A DNA stretch of 64,000 nucleotides from Xenia sp. Carnegie-2017 (GCF_021976095.1 NW_025813436.1:3660807-3724806); one strand, 5' to 3'; positions 10,441-22,645 are shown, counted from the stretch's first letter. The notes: generated by a model not told the origin, from the sequence alone. Numbers and translations: made by a program.

Positions 10441-12381
10441 CATTGAGTTCTATAAGACCTGGAGGGAACACTTCAACAAAATTACAATAAATTATTAGCG
10501 CGCGGCCCGTGGTCAAAAACATGGCTGATTTTGGTGGTCAAAGTCAGCGGAAAGACGCGGTCACACGAAATAAAGATTTTGTCGCCCACCCTGATTTGAC
10601 CACCACGATTGCGGGTATAGAAAATGTCAGAACTATTTTCCTAACATAAACACTTTTTTAAAATTTTATTTCTTAAACAATCTGCCAATTTCCGTGGTTT
10701 TCGGATGCTGAAATAGCGACGGAAAAGGAAACATTTCATGACTCCGGTAAGTAGCACAGTATTACTTTTACTAGTTTGTTTTCAACACGATACTTGAAGA
10801 GTGTTTCTACTACTAAGTTTTAATTTAAAGTTATTTTGGTCCAGTCTTGTTTGTTCTTCACTTTATCGCTCGCCAGACGTGGCGAAGCTGCATTTTTGTT
10901 CAACAGTAGCTTATGATTATATCATTAATATGCATGAAAAGTTAAACATATTGTGTTATCTCACCAAATCCATACTTGGTACGATTCCAGGTAATCTACA
11001 AATTCACATCGGATGCATTGGTTACAATAAAGTTGAATGTAGAAGAAGCAAAAATAGATGGCAAAGAAATTCTTTGTGTCTTATAAAGAATTAGTAGAAA
11101 ACAATAAAAAGAATTCTTTAAACAAATTGTAAACAAATTAAAATTGCTCATGGTCAAGCAACCTAGTCAAAGAAGCGAAGTCTTTCTTCAAGATGTGAAC
11201 TTTCCAATTATTTAGTTTCTTAGTACAAAATACTATTTTCGAGAAACTTGACTTGTAATTCTTTCATTAATATTTTTTTACCAAGAGATAAAAGGAGCAA
11301 ATTCAAAGGCTTGATGTAAAATACAAAGATTTATCAAGTTGTTTATCATTTAATTCCCAAATGTTAGTTTGTACATATAAATAATTAGTATTGGTAGCTG
11401 TAAGTTGTTCAAGAAAAACAGAAGAGTAGTAGCGCTCTAACGGGTTAGCATTTTTGAAAAATTATATCTTGTTCTTGACATACATTACACAATTCCAAAA
11501 AAATGTAAGTAATGCACAATAATATCTATAGAACTTGATAAATTTCTTCACCTACAATGTCAATTAACTATTTTGCCTTCATGCAGCAATAGACAGAGTG
11601 TTCTTGTCACAGAAATTAATGCACTTTAGTTTCCAAGTTTGTAATTTCAATGGAAAATTAATGTTGTTCTTTTCAGTAATAGATGCAAGGTTCTGCCAAG
11701 CAGTTTATAAAATAAGAATTTCCAACAAACAGTATCATGGTGCTTTGAATTCTTTTCTTTTTTGTAGCTCTTCTAGTTCAACATACTTTCTTTTTGAGTT
11801 TTCAGTAGATTTATCAGGTAATGACAATACACTTATGATACTTATCCATGGTAAATTTTCAGTTTACTTATGTCGTAGGACTGAAGGAAACATTTTCTCG
11901 CTTCCTTAGGAGCATTTTAACACAGATTTATCCATTTGAGCAAGAAAAATAGTTGCACTAAACTGTTTACAAACAGTCAAACACACAGAAGCATGAAATA
12001 CTGTATAAGTTTGACGAGATTGACAGGTCTACTAAAGAATGCCGTTTGCTTTTCACTTTTAAAAGTTTAAGATGTCGTAAAATAACTTAAATGTTACAGC
12101 CAAAATATGCGTTTCTCTACCGTCGATTTTCTTTATTTTGATGTGTGTGTGTACTGTGTTTTTCACGCAATTCTGAAGCATTATTTTCACATGATATGCT
12201 GTCGATATCGTAATTGTTTTTTTCTCACTTGTTATCGTTCGTATAAGAAATCAGGAGGGAGTGAATACTGAAAAACATTTTTAAAGTGGAGGTTTTGACC
12301 ACCAAAATCCGCCATTACCGCCATGTTTTTGACAATCGGGTCGAGGCCCCTTTTCCCCTCCAGGTCTTATAGAACTCAATG
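10441..12381. mobile_element. DNA transposon with inverted ends and 8-bp TSD (P-like or hAT-like)
   Basis: The ends are inverted: CATTGAGTTCTATAAGACCT at 10441 is repeated, reverse-complemented, up to 12381. The perfect part extends about 26 bp, and similarity continues inward for about 100 bp, including a shared GTCAAAAACATGG and GATTTTGGTGGTCAAA. The 8-bp target duplication GTTGTGAC lies at 10433-10440 and 12382-12389. An 8-bp duplication fits P elements and hAT elements; a CA...TG end fits P better. No transposase is recognised inside the 1,941 bp, so it is probably non-autonomous. One short open frame starts inside the left end (MADFGGQSQRKDAV) without recognised homology. Confidence 0.8.
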
Positions 12382-12414
12382 GTTGTGACGTAGATAGTTG
12401 AACACATATATCGA

Positions 12415-12787
12415 CATGGCGTGTTCTACTAGAAATCTTAATAAAAAACGCGGAGGAAAACGCTGTGTTGATGGCTGATCTAGTCAGGTTAGTTGCGCTA
12501 ACAACTCGAAAACTAAAAGAACATCTATGCATCTTTTTCCTAAATAAAAACAGATATGCAAAGACAACGAAAGCGGGTAACCTTTGTACGTAAACATACA
12601 CCGGGTTTTAAAGAAACCTCAACCTCGTGTCTTTGTTCTGCGCATTTTGAGGAATCGTGTTTTTATGTAATTCTGAGTCTTTCCGTCAAATTAAAACGAC
12701 GACTAAATAAAGATGCAGTTCCTTCTATCGATGTGGCTGAAATCGTGGAACCAGTTGAAGACGAGATGGCAGATCAAAAACGAAGGT
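12415..12787 (+). pseudogene. Broken THAP-domain exon
   Basis: Starts MACSTRNLNKKRGG, then CVDG, a stop, SSQVSCANNSKTKRTSMHLF (the variable THAP loop with the HLFP-type block). After a frame change it resumes as FVRKHTPGFKETSTSCLCSA, HFEESCF and LNKDAVPSIDV, the second Cys/His pair and the closing AVP motif. It ends at a good splice donor (AAACGAAGGTAAG). Two stops and a frame change mean it is not functional as written. It begins only 30 bp after the preceding transposon's target duplication. It may be the first exon of a decayed P-type transposase or a host THAP gene. Confidence 0.65.
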
Positions 12788-12789
12788 AA

Positions 12790-13113
12790 GTAAGTGTTAT
12801 ATTTACAGGCGTACACTTGTAGTTGATGTTTGTGATATATAACAGCCTTTAACCGTTTTAGAATGCCAGAAGCATTGTTATTAGACCCATCTGGCACAGA
12901 TGAAGTCATATTAGCCTGGTTGTTGCTTGTTGGATATTTTTTTCTTATGTGATGATAAACACATCCAGGCAAAGGTCTGCTGTTTTCCCACCTCATTGAC
13001 CCACCTAACCATTTAATTAGTCATTGATATGCAACAGCTCTCATGTATCTACAATAAATGAAGATATTAAGCAAGTATTAAACATCTCATGTGTGATTAA
13101 AAAGTAGATACAC
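12790..13113. other. Probable intron or spacer
   Basis: No coding signal. Follows the splice donor of the broken THAP exon. Confidence 0.4.
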
Positions 13114-13440
13114 TCACTCGTTTATTGATTGTGATATTCTACAGCGATAGGCACGTCCATTCCTGTCTCTTAACAACGGCCCAACAGTTTCAAGAACTGA
13201 ATAATGCACCATATGGCGAAAGCTCAGTGATTGGAGTGATTGGCCAAAACCCACAGTTAAGCCGAATGGTGCGCAATATGGCTCTTTTGAGCTGTCTAAT
13301 GCTTTTAAAGCAAAGCCATGGACCTTAACAATAAATCCAAGTATTTCAGCTGCTTGAAGTCCCAAATGAAAATATTTTTCAATCAGCTCGTTTTGGCTGA
13401 GCTCATTTCCATGGTTCAGAATGAAGCTGTAATAAGTTGG
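13114..13440 (-). pseudogene. Fragment with a helix-turn-helix resembling integrase-type genes
   Basis: On the minus strand, SQNELIEKYFHLGLQAAEIL then GFIVKVHGF, and in a neighbouring frame SIRQLKRAILRTIRLN. Together they resemble the N-terminal helix-turn-helix of a class of rve/DDE integrase-like genes common in fish and corals. No catalytic core is seen. At least one frame change is present. Recognition is from memory of the family and is uncertain. Confidence 0.35.
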
Positions 13441-13935
13441 TTCTATAGGAATAGCTGAGTAAAACACAAAGCACAATAATACACATAAATACATGTTGCT
13501 GCTTAAAATATGAAGCTTTAATTTATGCAATTCAATCTTACTAATTAATGCGCCATGAACAGCATAAGTGACGGGGTAACTGGCGACATAACAAGAATTG
13601 GTTTTATAAAAAGTAGCGCTAACTGCAGTTAAAAGGTAATTAAAGGACACATGCAACATAAAATTCGGATTGTTATTTTTGTACTTTACATAAAGGTATA
13701 GCTCCAACTAATAGTTCACCAAAGTTTGAGACTCAAAGGATAAATATTTTTGAAGATATGGAGGTTTAAAGTTGATGCTTTCCTGATAACGTATTAAAAA
13801 TGCCCGACGAGCTAACGACAGCTACCGATGTCGTTGTGACGTAATAGTTGACATAAGCTAAACGCGGTCAATTGCGCGCTACGTTCAAAATATACTTTGC
13901 CTGCATTAACAACACGACAATTTAGCATTGAAAAT

Positions 13936-14308
13936 ATGGTTTATTGTGCCGCATTTAATTATAAAAACGGTTCTTCTAAGAACCATCAAACGCAGCAAAA
14001 GGTTTCTTTTTTCGTTTCCCGAAAACAAGCGCATGCGAGATATTTGGATTGAAAAAATCCGACGCAAAAATTTGAAGCCAACAAAGAGCTCAAAATTGTG
14101 CTCGCAACATTTCGAGAGTTCGTGCTTCGTGCAAAATTTTGAAGCGATGCAATCAGTAGGATGGACAGCAGGACGGCTTCGCCTTAAGAAGGATGCTGTA
14201 TCCACGATTTTTTTAATACTCTGTGGAACCCACAAGTGTAGCCATCTAAAAGGAAGCAACCAACAAATGTTAGAACTGCATTTGAGAAGAGACGAAGGCA
14301 AGAGGTGA
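13936..14308 (+). pseudogene. Broken THAP-domain exon
   Basis: MVYCAAFNYKNGSSKNHQTQ begins a THAP finger in which the second zinc cysteine position reads Tyr (CAAFNY). After a one-base frame change in a T run near 14010 it continues FPENKRMRDIWIEKIRRKN, SSKLCSQHFESSCF and RLRLKKDAVSTIF: the FP block, the Cys/His pair and the closing AV-x-TIF motif. It ends at AAGAGGTGATT, a possible weak donor. It is either a decayed P-type transposon exon or a decayed host THAP gene; it is the third THAP copy in the window. Confidence 0.7.
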
Positions 14309-14942
14309 TTATTATAGTTATATTTAGCAATATTTGTTTACATTTATAAAAACTAAGCTATAGAGCATTACCAAATTGAGGACAATTTTATAATTTTAGA
14401 TTATTGACGACGTTCTTGCAGAACATGACGACTTTCTTGTAGGCGACGACCACGATGTGTCGACATCGGATCGAAATGTTTGTGCGTTTTACCTCAAATG
14501 AAGTTTGTCTAAGATAAAGATGTCAAAATATATGTAGACAGCGAAACAAAAACATATACAGTGGTAACTAATTCAGACTAATGTCGTTTGATCTTTTCTT
14601 TATTATTTTAACTCATAGAAAATTCCTTAACGTACCTTAGAAGCGCAATGTGAAATGCCAAGCAGCCATAACAATCCGTCCGCAAAAACACGTAAGGTCA
14701 AGAACCACTCAAACAAAGTGCCAAATATGATAAGTAGAGCTATAGACTTTCCATTTCGGCCGTTTTGATTTTGTGAAAAATCCAGCAATACGATAATTTT
14801 ATTTAAAGGTTGAGTTAATTTCAACAAAAAATCATAGCACACAGACGACGTCATGTGAAATTGAACATTTTGAGGACAGCGCTGTATGGTCTGATACAGA
14901 AAGCACGTCGACGATGAGCAATAGCTACAATGGATCAGATTC
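14309..14942. other. Spacer with possible exon traces
   Basis: No complete gene. On plus, 14813-14935 reads open as an acidic Ser/Thr-rich stretch (SAVWSDTESTSTMSNSYNGS) that could be a low-complexity exon of the preceding THAP gene, but no splice signals settle it. Confidence 0.3.
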
Positions 14943-15398
14943 TCACTCGTTTTCTTCACTCTCAGGCATAGGTCCAATGTCATGTGTGTACACGACCATA
15001 GCTGTTTTTACGACAGCTTCGTTTCTACACACTGTGGCAAACTCTTCCTCTTGTGTGATACAAATATGATCGCCATGTATCAAAGGATCAGTATTGTTTA
15101 CCTCTTGGCAACATATACTTTCCCGTCCTGTACTCATGACAACACAAAAGCCACATTCGCACCTAAAAGATAAAAACATTGTTTTTACTTTGGGAAAAAC
15201 AATGAAGCATCAATAAAATGCAACTAACCGTTCAACATTTCCAATTCTGTGAATGTATTTATCTTCGCTTTCCGATGACGGAGAATTGTCATTACTATGA
15301 CCACCTTGCGCGTTGGCCAATAGCTCAAACATGTAAGGTTGTACCTCATTGTTATTGATGACAATATCATAATCGGCATCTTCTTCAGAAGAATCCAT
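14943..15398 (-). CDS. Small two-exon gene with a P2X7-ballast-like cysteine domain
   Basis: Exon 1 runs from 15398 to 15229 (MDSSEEDADYDIV...QPYMFELLANAQGG...RIGNVE-R) and exon 2 from 15162 to 14943. The 66-bp intron (15163-15228) has GT/AG ends and joins the frame as ER-CECGFCVVMSTGRESICC. The pattern C-x-C-x2-C..E-x-x-CC..CI-x-x-x-x-x-F-x-x-VC matches the cytosolic C-terminal 'ballast' zinc domain of P2X7 receptors, which occurs as many free-standing genes in cnidarians, also after an acidic Q/I-PY-x-FE N-terminus. It ends soon after the last cysteine, shorter than the family, so it may be truncated or miss a third exon. The free-standing genes have no established function that I know of. 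Confidence 0.55.
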
Positions 15399-15949
15399 TA
15401 ATTTTTGATAAATAAAAAACAGTAATAGCAAACTACCGAAAGCCGTGCAAGCACTGCGTGCAAGTCGTAGAACGATATAAGAACGAAGCTTGTTTATGTC
15501 AACTATTACGTCACTCTTTCCCAGTTCCCAGACTTAAAAAATCTCACGGCGTTTTAGCAATGGTCATCGAATATCGTGTTTTTACCGATTATAACCCTAA
15601 ATATCTTTTGAAATATTTTGCGGACGACTTTGAAACTTGGTACGTCTTATTTTCACGCTATAGGCATTACAATAAAATAAAGTTGTCTTCTAGCTTGCAT
15701 GTGTCCTTTAAAGTTAACTATGCTTTGGAGCATAGTTAACTTTTCAAAACATAGTTAAATCGAGTTAAATATGGCGGCTTAGCTTCTCAAAGACAATTAT
15801 GGGATGTTGTTGATCAACAAGGTTTTACCTCGAGTTTTTAATCAGTTATGTATCTTCCATGGAACAGTTGAGATATGGCCACTTCTTTAAAATTAGTGCA
15901 GATAACTCACAGACATTGTCTTATAAACACGTACAATTTTAATTATACA
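15399..15949. other. Spacer upstream of the ballast-like gene
   Basis: No gene is supported. It contains the perfect hairpin at 15710-15743 and presumably the promoter of the minus-strand gene at 15398. Confidence 0.4.
15710..15743. repeat. Perfect 15-bp hairpin
   Basis: AAAGTTAACTATGCT and its exact reverse complement are separated by TTGG. No polyadenylation or coding context is evident. Confidence 0.8.
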
Positions 15950-16599
15950 AGCGCACTCGAAGGGAGAAATGTATGGAATACGTAGTCGAACCGGCGAAAG
16001 GGGCACATATTTAAAGCACTGGGGTGAAATAAAGAAAAGCGCAGGAGCCCCTGCCTTTATGCGGTAAACCTCCCCATTTTAGGGAAACACCCCGGGAGCG
16101 CGCTTCGACTAACATCAAAGCATCTTTCTACCCTCTGACCAGCATGCACAATTGCGCACCGTTGACTGAAAACTTTCGTTAATTTAGTGAATTTGCCATA
16201 TTTATTTCTACCTTTTGCATAACAATTGAAAGGGTCTGTGAATAATTTTCTGGGTGTATAGTCAAACAATTTGGGAGGGTTCCATACATTTCTCCCTTTG
16301 AGTGCTCGTGTAATCATAATTATAGGAGCGCGGTGCTTGTATACTTAAAATTATACTTCACACTCTCTGTTCGAAATGTATGGAATACATATATGACGTA
16401 CAATCTCATCAAAATTATATCGCATATGACTTGTATCTAAAAATACCAAATTTATTTCTGCGACAGCACAGTTGCTCCATAAGAAACGGGTAAACTAGGC
16501 TTGTAATAAAAATTATTAAACCTTGACGGATTAGTCCAGTATGCCATGGATAAAATCATGTCCAGACTTTAGCCAGCGCGATAGTGCCCATGCTGTAAT

Positions 16600-16980
16600 C
16601 GGTTTATACGGTTTCTTAAGAGAGGAATAGGCGTTGTTTCATGTTGTCCCCCTGTTCTTTCGTAATTCTTTTGTTTTATCTAGGTAGTCTGTAAGGCATG
16701 CCACTGGACATAGCAATTCTTCTTTGCTGTTGACGTAGATGCTCCTCGAACATATCCTCCGAATATATCTTTTATACTTGATTCATGGATCACCTCCTTA
16801 AGCCAGCGCGATAGTGCCCATGCTGTAACCGGTTTATACGGTTTCTTAAAAAAGAGGAATAAGCGTTGTTTCATGTTGTCCCCCCTGTTCTTTCGCAATT
16901 CTTTTGTTTTATCTAGGTAGTCTGTAAGGCATGCCACTGGACATAGCAATTCTTCCCTAAATTTTGGATACATAAGCATA
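16600..16980 (-). pseudogene. DIRS tyrosine-recombinase part
   Basis: Reads VACLTDYLDKTKELRKNRG, LFLFFKKPYKPVTAWALSRW and a following helix, similar to the core of DIRS tyrosine recombinases (the Q..LF...P...V....LSRWL pattern). A broken fossil part. Confidence 0.6.
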
Positions 16981-17316
16981 CAAAGTTTTTACGCTAGCTG
17001 TTTTATAGATAATTCGACATTTTTTTCTAAACCAGCCAAGTATTTAGTTACCTTTGCCATATCCCAAGTGTGTTGGAGACACCTTTCATGAGCTTCACCG
17101 CCCAAGGGTGTTGCCCGATAGGTTTGCTATCTACGTAAGCATATGATGACGAAATAGCTGATCGTAGTACGTTAATCGATCTGTATTGCTTTCTTTGCTC
17201 GAATTGTTCTGCTAAAAACGTTAAGACGTCAGAGACTGGACCAAAAAATAGTGCTTTAGTGGAGCACTAGATTCGTCCACGTCATCCTGAACGCGTCCAC
17301 ATGGATAGCCCCTGGG

Positions 17317-18680
17317 TCAGGTCGCCAACTGACGTAGGCTTTCAGTTGACGTGCCAGGCGAGAAGCGAAAAGATCTACTTAACATCCACATATCAATTTC
17401 TTGATGACATTCGGATTTATCTCCCAGTCGTTGTGATTCTTTATTTTCCGTGACTCCTCGTCTGCCACCACGTTGCTCTTTCCTGGAACATATTGGGAAA
17501 GAAGATAAAGGTGTCTTGTCTCGCACCATTGTTATATTTCTAATGTCAGCAATAGCAACTGCTGAGACTGGGTGCCCCCTTTGTTGTTTAGGTACGCTAC
17601 TGCAGTGGAGTTGTCGATCTTTAAACAAACCACTTTGTTGCTCTGAAATTTCATGAACGATTTTTCGGGCAAAGGAAGCTGCCCTGAGTTCCAAAAGGTT
17701 TATGTGATCTTGGCACTCAAGTGCATTCCATCGTCCTTCGGTTTGAATGTTGTCCCAAGAAGCTCCTTAGCCCGTTTTGAGGCATCCGAGGAGACTGTTA
17801 AGTCTGCTGTTAATGAAATGATAGGAATTCTCCCCAGGGATGGGAGGTTGTTTATCCACCAATGCAAGTTTGTTATTTCCTCCTTGGTGAGCGTCACCGT
17901 CGTGTTGTAATCGGGTGACCTGTGTAACGATTTTATCTGCACTAATTGAATGTGCCAATAATGCAAGGAAACGGACCAAATTGCCGGTCGAGTAAATTCT
18001 AGAAGGCCTAAAACCCGCGATATTTGTCTGATGGACGATTTGTGTTTCGTCAAAAGTTGTTGACATTCCTGTACAATCTTTCGAGATTTTTCCTTTGGAA
18101 AGATAAATTCCATCCTTACCGAGTCTATCATCATCCCCAAGAAAAGAATCCTCTGCGTGGGGACTAGAGATGACTTTCTGTAACTTTTGAGAAATCCTAA
18201 AGATTCCAAGACATTTATTGTCGTTCGTTTGTGGTGATTTAACTCTTTGATTATGTGGGCTAGTACAAGTATATTGTCCAGAAAATGATCGTCCGAACCC
18301 CCTGCCCTCGTTGCCAAGATATTATTTGCTTCATTAACTTGGTAAATATTTTTGGTGCTGTATTCAGACCAAACGGCATTTTCACGAATTGGTAAGACTG
18401 ACCCTGCCACAGAAAACGAACCAATTTCTGTGAGTCAGGATGCATTGGAATCGTTAGATACACGTCTGTCAGATCTATATTTATCATAAAGTCTCCTTTG
18501 TTTATTAGTGATTTTATTGTCATAAGGTTTTCCATTTTGAAGTGCTCTACTTGTATGAATTTGTTAAGAGGGCTTAAGTCTAACACTGGCCGTTGCCCTC
18601 CGTCTTTTTTTGTAACTAGAAACATTCTGTGGTTAAATGCTTGATTGTCAAACTGTACACGTTGATGGCGTTCTTGCATA
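17317..18680 (-). pseudogene. DIRS reverse transcriptase/RNase H part
   Basis: RT blocks: RMFLVTKKDGGQRPVLDLSP, LNKFIQVEHFKMENL, MINIDLTDVYLTIPMHPDSQ, YQFVKMPFGLNTAPKIFTKL and FLGMMIDS. These are followed by LTADLTVSSDAS, the RNase H start. The 'DLTDVYLTIPM' and 'LPFGL-x-TAP' style blocks are diagnostic of DIRS and related elements. A broken fossil part. Confidence 0.8.
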
Positions 18681-19392
18681 ACAACTTTCTATCTCTTGGC
18701 TTACTAACGTGAGGTTGGTCAACGACGGAAGAGGAACAACTTTTTGTACCGGAGCACTTTGAAACTGAATCTGATCACCGCGAACAATGTTTAAAATAGT
18801 GATATCTTAAGTAATATTTAACCAGTTTGTTATGAAATAAGGAAGGCGCCCTGTTAGTGGTAGTTGTTGTTTTGCTTTCCCCGAAAGGACTGTTAAGGAA
18901 ATTTTCCTTTCGTTTGCTGAGCGTATCGATAAGGGGTGAAGTGATTTGGGCGAAATTTTCGTTTCTTGCCTTATACTTCTTTAGCTGTGGTTTCGAGCAA
19001 GCTACATTTTGATGTTGTTGATTAAGATTCTTTTGTTAATTGCGGACTATGTCTGCACTATCAGCCGCGATTTTGGTAATGTCATTGCCAAATAACTGCT
19101 TTCTCGCGTTAGCGAAAGGGGCTTCGGCCCACTGGCATTATACTATTTACCTGGACGTACAATCTCATCAAAATTATTATAGATTATTAAGCGTAACATG
19201 TTGTCAAAAACATGGATGCCGCCATACCTTATATGGCAAATTTTGGGTAAAAATGTCAGCGGAGTTGTAAAGGCTCATGTTTTTAAAACTTGTTCTCCCC
19301 TCCGGAGTTTATATTGAAATTAAAATTTCATACTGCGCGACGTCTGTTTACAAAAGCAATCTCTTGGTCATTTATTTATTTGTATTTTCAGA

Positions 19393-21720
19393 ATGCCCAA
19401 ATACTATGCGGTGCTAGGGTGCCGTATCAACACAAAGGAATCCAACATCTCATTTTACCGGTAAGTGAAACAACTTTAATGCAATATGTTTTTTTTATTT
19501 TACTCTTTGGTAATCGTTTGTATGACGCCATATACGTGTTTAAATTGTACTTTGAAAATATTGCTTATTTTCATATCCCGTTCATACTATTTTAAATACT
19601 ATTTAGTTTTCCAAATGCAGCAAAGAAGCCAGGCTTGTTCCAGCAGTGGGTAAGGAATATCAGGGGAAATTTACTGCTGCTTCTGAGTTTACCCCTCACA
19701 AGTCCAGTGGAGTCTGTTCAGACAATTTTAATGAAAAGGATAAAAGAAGGGCTGGCGGTAAAGTGCTGTTGGAAAGTAATGCAGTTCCAACAATACTCAA
19801 AAATGTTGTGGTATGTGCAATGAGATTAAATTACCTGTAAACAATTTTTTTAACTGCTTTGTTTCTTTATAGACTAAAAAGAATGAAGTTGATGGGGGGT
19901 AAAAGTCTGTCTGCTTCTGATAGTAATGTAAAAATGTCAGTAAGCCTTCCTTTGAATGAAGCATGTATTGAATCATGTATTTTAAATGAGGAAGTCCCAT
20001 GTGCAAATAGTATAAGGTCTAGTCTTCATTCCAGCTTTGAAAATGTATCAGTTGGCTTGACTCAGACCGAAGCCATTGAGGAAAATAATAATCAGGTTAT
20101 TATTTCTAACAGTGCTTTACTTGATCATATCTACAGTTGTAAATCTCCTCGTAGATTAAAGTGACAATTAGAGGAAGTCGTTGATAAAACTGAATCAATG
20201 AAAAAGAAGCTGAAGACTTGTAAGTTTCAAAATAGTAGGTTACACGATAAGGTCGACAGCCTAACCTCAGTTGTTTATAGCTTGAAAGAGGATGGCTTGA
20301 TAAATAAAGATCGAGCAGAAATTCTCAATAATACTTTGTCAAGAGTTCCAGGAGACATAATGAATAGGTTAGTATCTCAAAATAAATGCTCGAAAGGTAT
20401 GGAGTATCCTAATGAGCTTAGATCATTTGCTCTCATTTTGAAGTTCGATTCTAGAAAAGCCTTTCAATATGTGCGTGAGAAGTTTAATTTAGCCTTGCCT
20501 CATCCAAACACAATTCGCACATGGTACAACCTCATTGATGTTGAACCAGGTTTTACACGTGATGCATTTGTTGCAATGAAGTTAAATGCAGAATCAGCGG
20601 GGCTAGAACACAAAGAACTTGTTTGCGTTTTGATCTTGAATGAAATGGCAATCAATGATGAAGTTATTGGGTGCAAAGCTTTCATAAGATAATTTCCGGG
20701 CATACTTTTTGCATCCATGTGACTCACGTTTGAAAATTTGTATCTTTTTAGATGCATGTCACATGAACAAATTGGTAAGAGGTGCATTGACTCAGTTGGG
20801 AGAACTGAAAGATGCAAATAACGATTTTATAAAGTGGAGTTACTTGGTTAAACTGGTAGAATTACAGGAATGTGAAGGCTTGCTGTTAGCCAACAAGCTT
20901 TGTTCTGCTCACATCCACAGGCAATCTCAAAAAATTAAGGTAAACCTTGCGGTGCAAGCACTGAGTAGCAGTGTAGCAGATGCTTTAGAATATTGTGAAG
21001 GTACGCTTAAACTTCCTCAGTTCGAAGGATGCAACTGTAAAGTTCATTCGCACTTTTGATCGTCTATTTGATGTTCTAAATTCACGAAATCCGCTAGCAA
21101 GGGACTATAAGGCACCCATTAGAAGGTGTAACTATTCTTATCAAAGGAATTTCTTGAATTAGACAAATGATTACATAAAGAATTGAAGACTGCTGATGGT
21201 AAGTCTGTTCTTGCACATAAGAGGAAAACAGGATTTCTTGGTTTTCTGATGTGCATTGATGCCGTGAAGGGATTAGCAGAGGATCCTTTTGTTTGTGAAA
21301 ACCCCGTTCTCAGGTATCTTTTGATTTATAAGATGAGCCAAGATCATTTAGATCTTTTCTTTTCCTCAGTACGAGCAGCTGGCGTTTGGAGTAACAACCC
21401 AACGTCACGTCAGTTCAAATCATCATACAAGCAGTTACTCATGAGACATAACCTCAAAGGAGGTCACGGTAACTGCATTGCTCAGGATAGTACTGAAATT
21501 TTGACCCTAGTAAATGACCGTGAAACAAATGAATTATCTGCAGATATTTTAGATATGACAACGGCAAGAAGACATGACATGAAGTTGCGTCGATCATTGC
21601 GTCGATCGTCGATGAAGACGATCGTTATTATTGTGACGTATCTAACTGTCGTGTCTGAGTATAAGGAAGCACCTATATCTTACAATGCAGGTTATTAAAT
21701 GAAGATATGATCTTCGCACT

Positions 21721-21785
<65 letters not shown>

Positions 21786-22645
21786 GCCCATGACCTCTGC
21801 GGTGCCGGTGCAGTGCTCTGACCAACTGAGCTATGAAGTCACACAGTGGTGAGCAAGTCAATTTTGTTGGGCTCATGTTTTCTCGTTAAAGGAATGTCAT
21901 ATGAAACAATGTTTTATGCAGTGCGGTGTTTGAAATTAAATGAAGATATGATCTTCGCACTTTGCTGGACAATTTAAGTAATTGTCTCATGAACCTGAAA
22001 TATTCAGGTGACTCAACGGGACTCGAACCCCGTTGTGTTACTTCATAGCTCAGTTGGTCAGAGTAATGCACCGGCACCGCAGAGGTCAAGGGTTAGAAAT
22101 GGTAAATTGCTTAAGTACGAAGATCACATCTTCATTTAATTTCAAACAACGCACTGCATAAAACATTCTTTCAAATGCAGGTTATGTTGTAAGAATGGTT
22201 GCAAGAAAGATCAAATGTGACACATATATTGCTGCTCTGCATACATCAAAAGATAAAGCTCCTGATCTGTTTGTATCGTGGAAAAGCCACGGCGGCCTGA
22301 AAATACCAACTGACGATGTTCTCCAGGTATGCCGTGAAACTGAAAAAATGTGTAATGAAAATGATAAATTCTTGCGATGGTGGCTTGCCACACGGTTCTA
22401 ACATTGGCAGTGCACTTTCTAGAACTGTTTTAGCTGTGTGTACTAAGGGAAATGTTTTTACTACACTGAATCAGCATATGCTGGACTCAGTGGCAACAGA
22501 TAATCATATTTATAAGTTAAAGTGTTGCTCTAAAGCTTTTGTGAAAATACGCATGCACCATCTGTGTAAAACAGTGAACGAAAAAAATCAAGGTACAAAG
22601 ACTTGCAAAAATCTTAGTAAACTGGTGTTGTTTAAAAGTCAGTAG
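19393..22645 (+). pseudogene. THAP9/P-type transposase, nearly full-length relic
   Basis: Exon 1 (19393-19460: MPKYYAVLGCRINTKESNIS, donor GTAAGT) and exon 2 (19607-19809: RFPNAAKKPGLFQQWVRNIR ... SSGVCSDNF ... AVPTIL) form a THAP finger with one frame change near 19665. Exon 3 starts at 19873. A coiled coil (~20190-20330) precedes the RNase-H-like core. The P-family signatures are present: VLILNEMAI (the usual catalytic Asp of 'DEM' reads Asn), SQDHLDLFFSSVRAAG with WSNNPTSRQF, and a C-terminal GYVVRMV..KIKCD..SHGGLKIP. Stops or frame changes occur near 20162, 20693, 21058-21180 and 22320-22400, and a tRNA-derived repeat interrupts it at 21696. It is clearly non-functional. Confidence 0.8.
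21684..22185. repeat. tRNA-derived repeat pair inserted in the transposase, with TSD
   Basis: A 478-bp insert (21696-22173) bounded by the 12-bp duplication AATGCAGGTTAT (21684-21695 and 22174-22185). It carries one tRNA-like unit in minus orientation and a second unit joined to a plus-oriented tRNA-like segment (TAGCTCAGTTGGTCAGAG, A-box-like). The second unit's ends are inverted copies (TTTTATGCAGTGCG ... CGCACTGCATAAAA). A conserved hairpin lies around ACCTG..CAGGT. It is the same family as 35769-36027. The A box and part of the B box suggest tRNA-derived SINE ancestry; the inverted ends are unusual for a SINE. Confidence 0.75.

Noticed and set aside
10801-11909. Coding frames inside the 8-bp-TSD element
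   Set aside because: Low-complexity translations with no family resemblance or splice logic.
16395-19177. 24-bp identical string GACGTACAATCTCATCAAAA.. at 16395 and 19154
   Set aside because: Noted as real but too short to assign; both are near DIRS edges and it may simply be shared element sequence.
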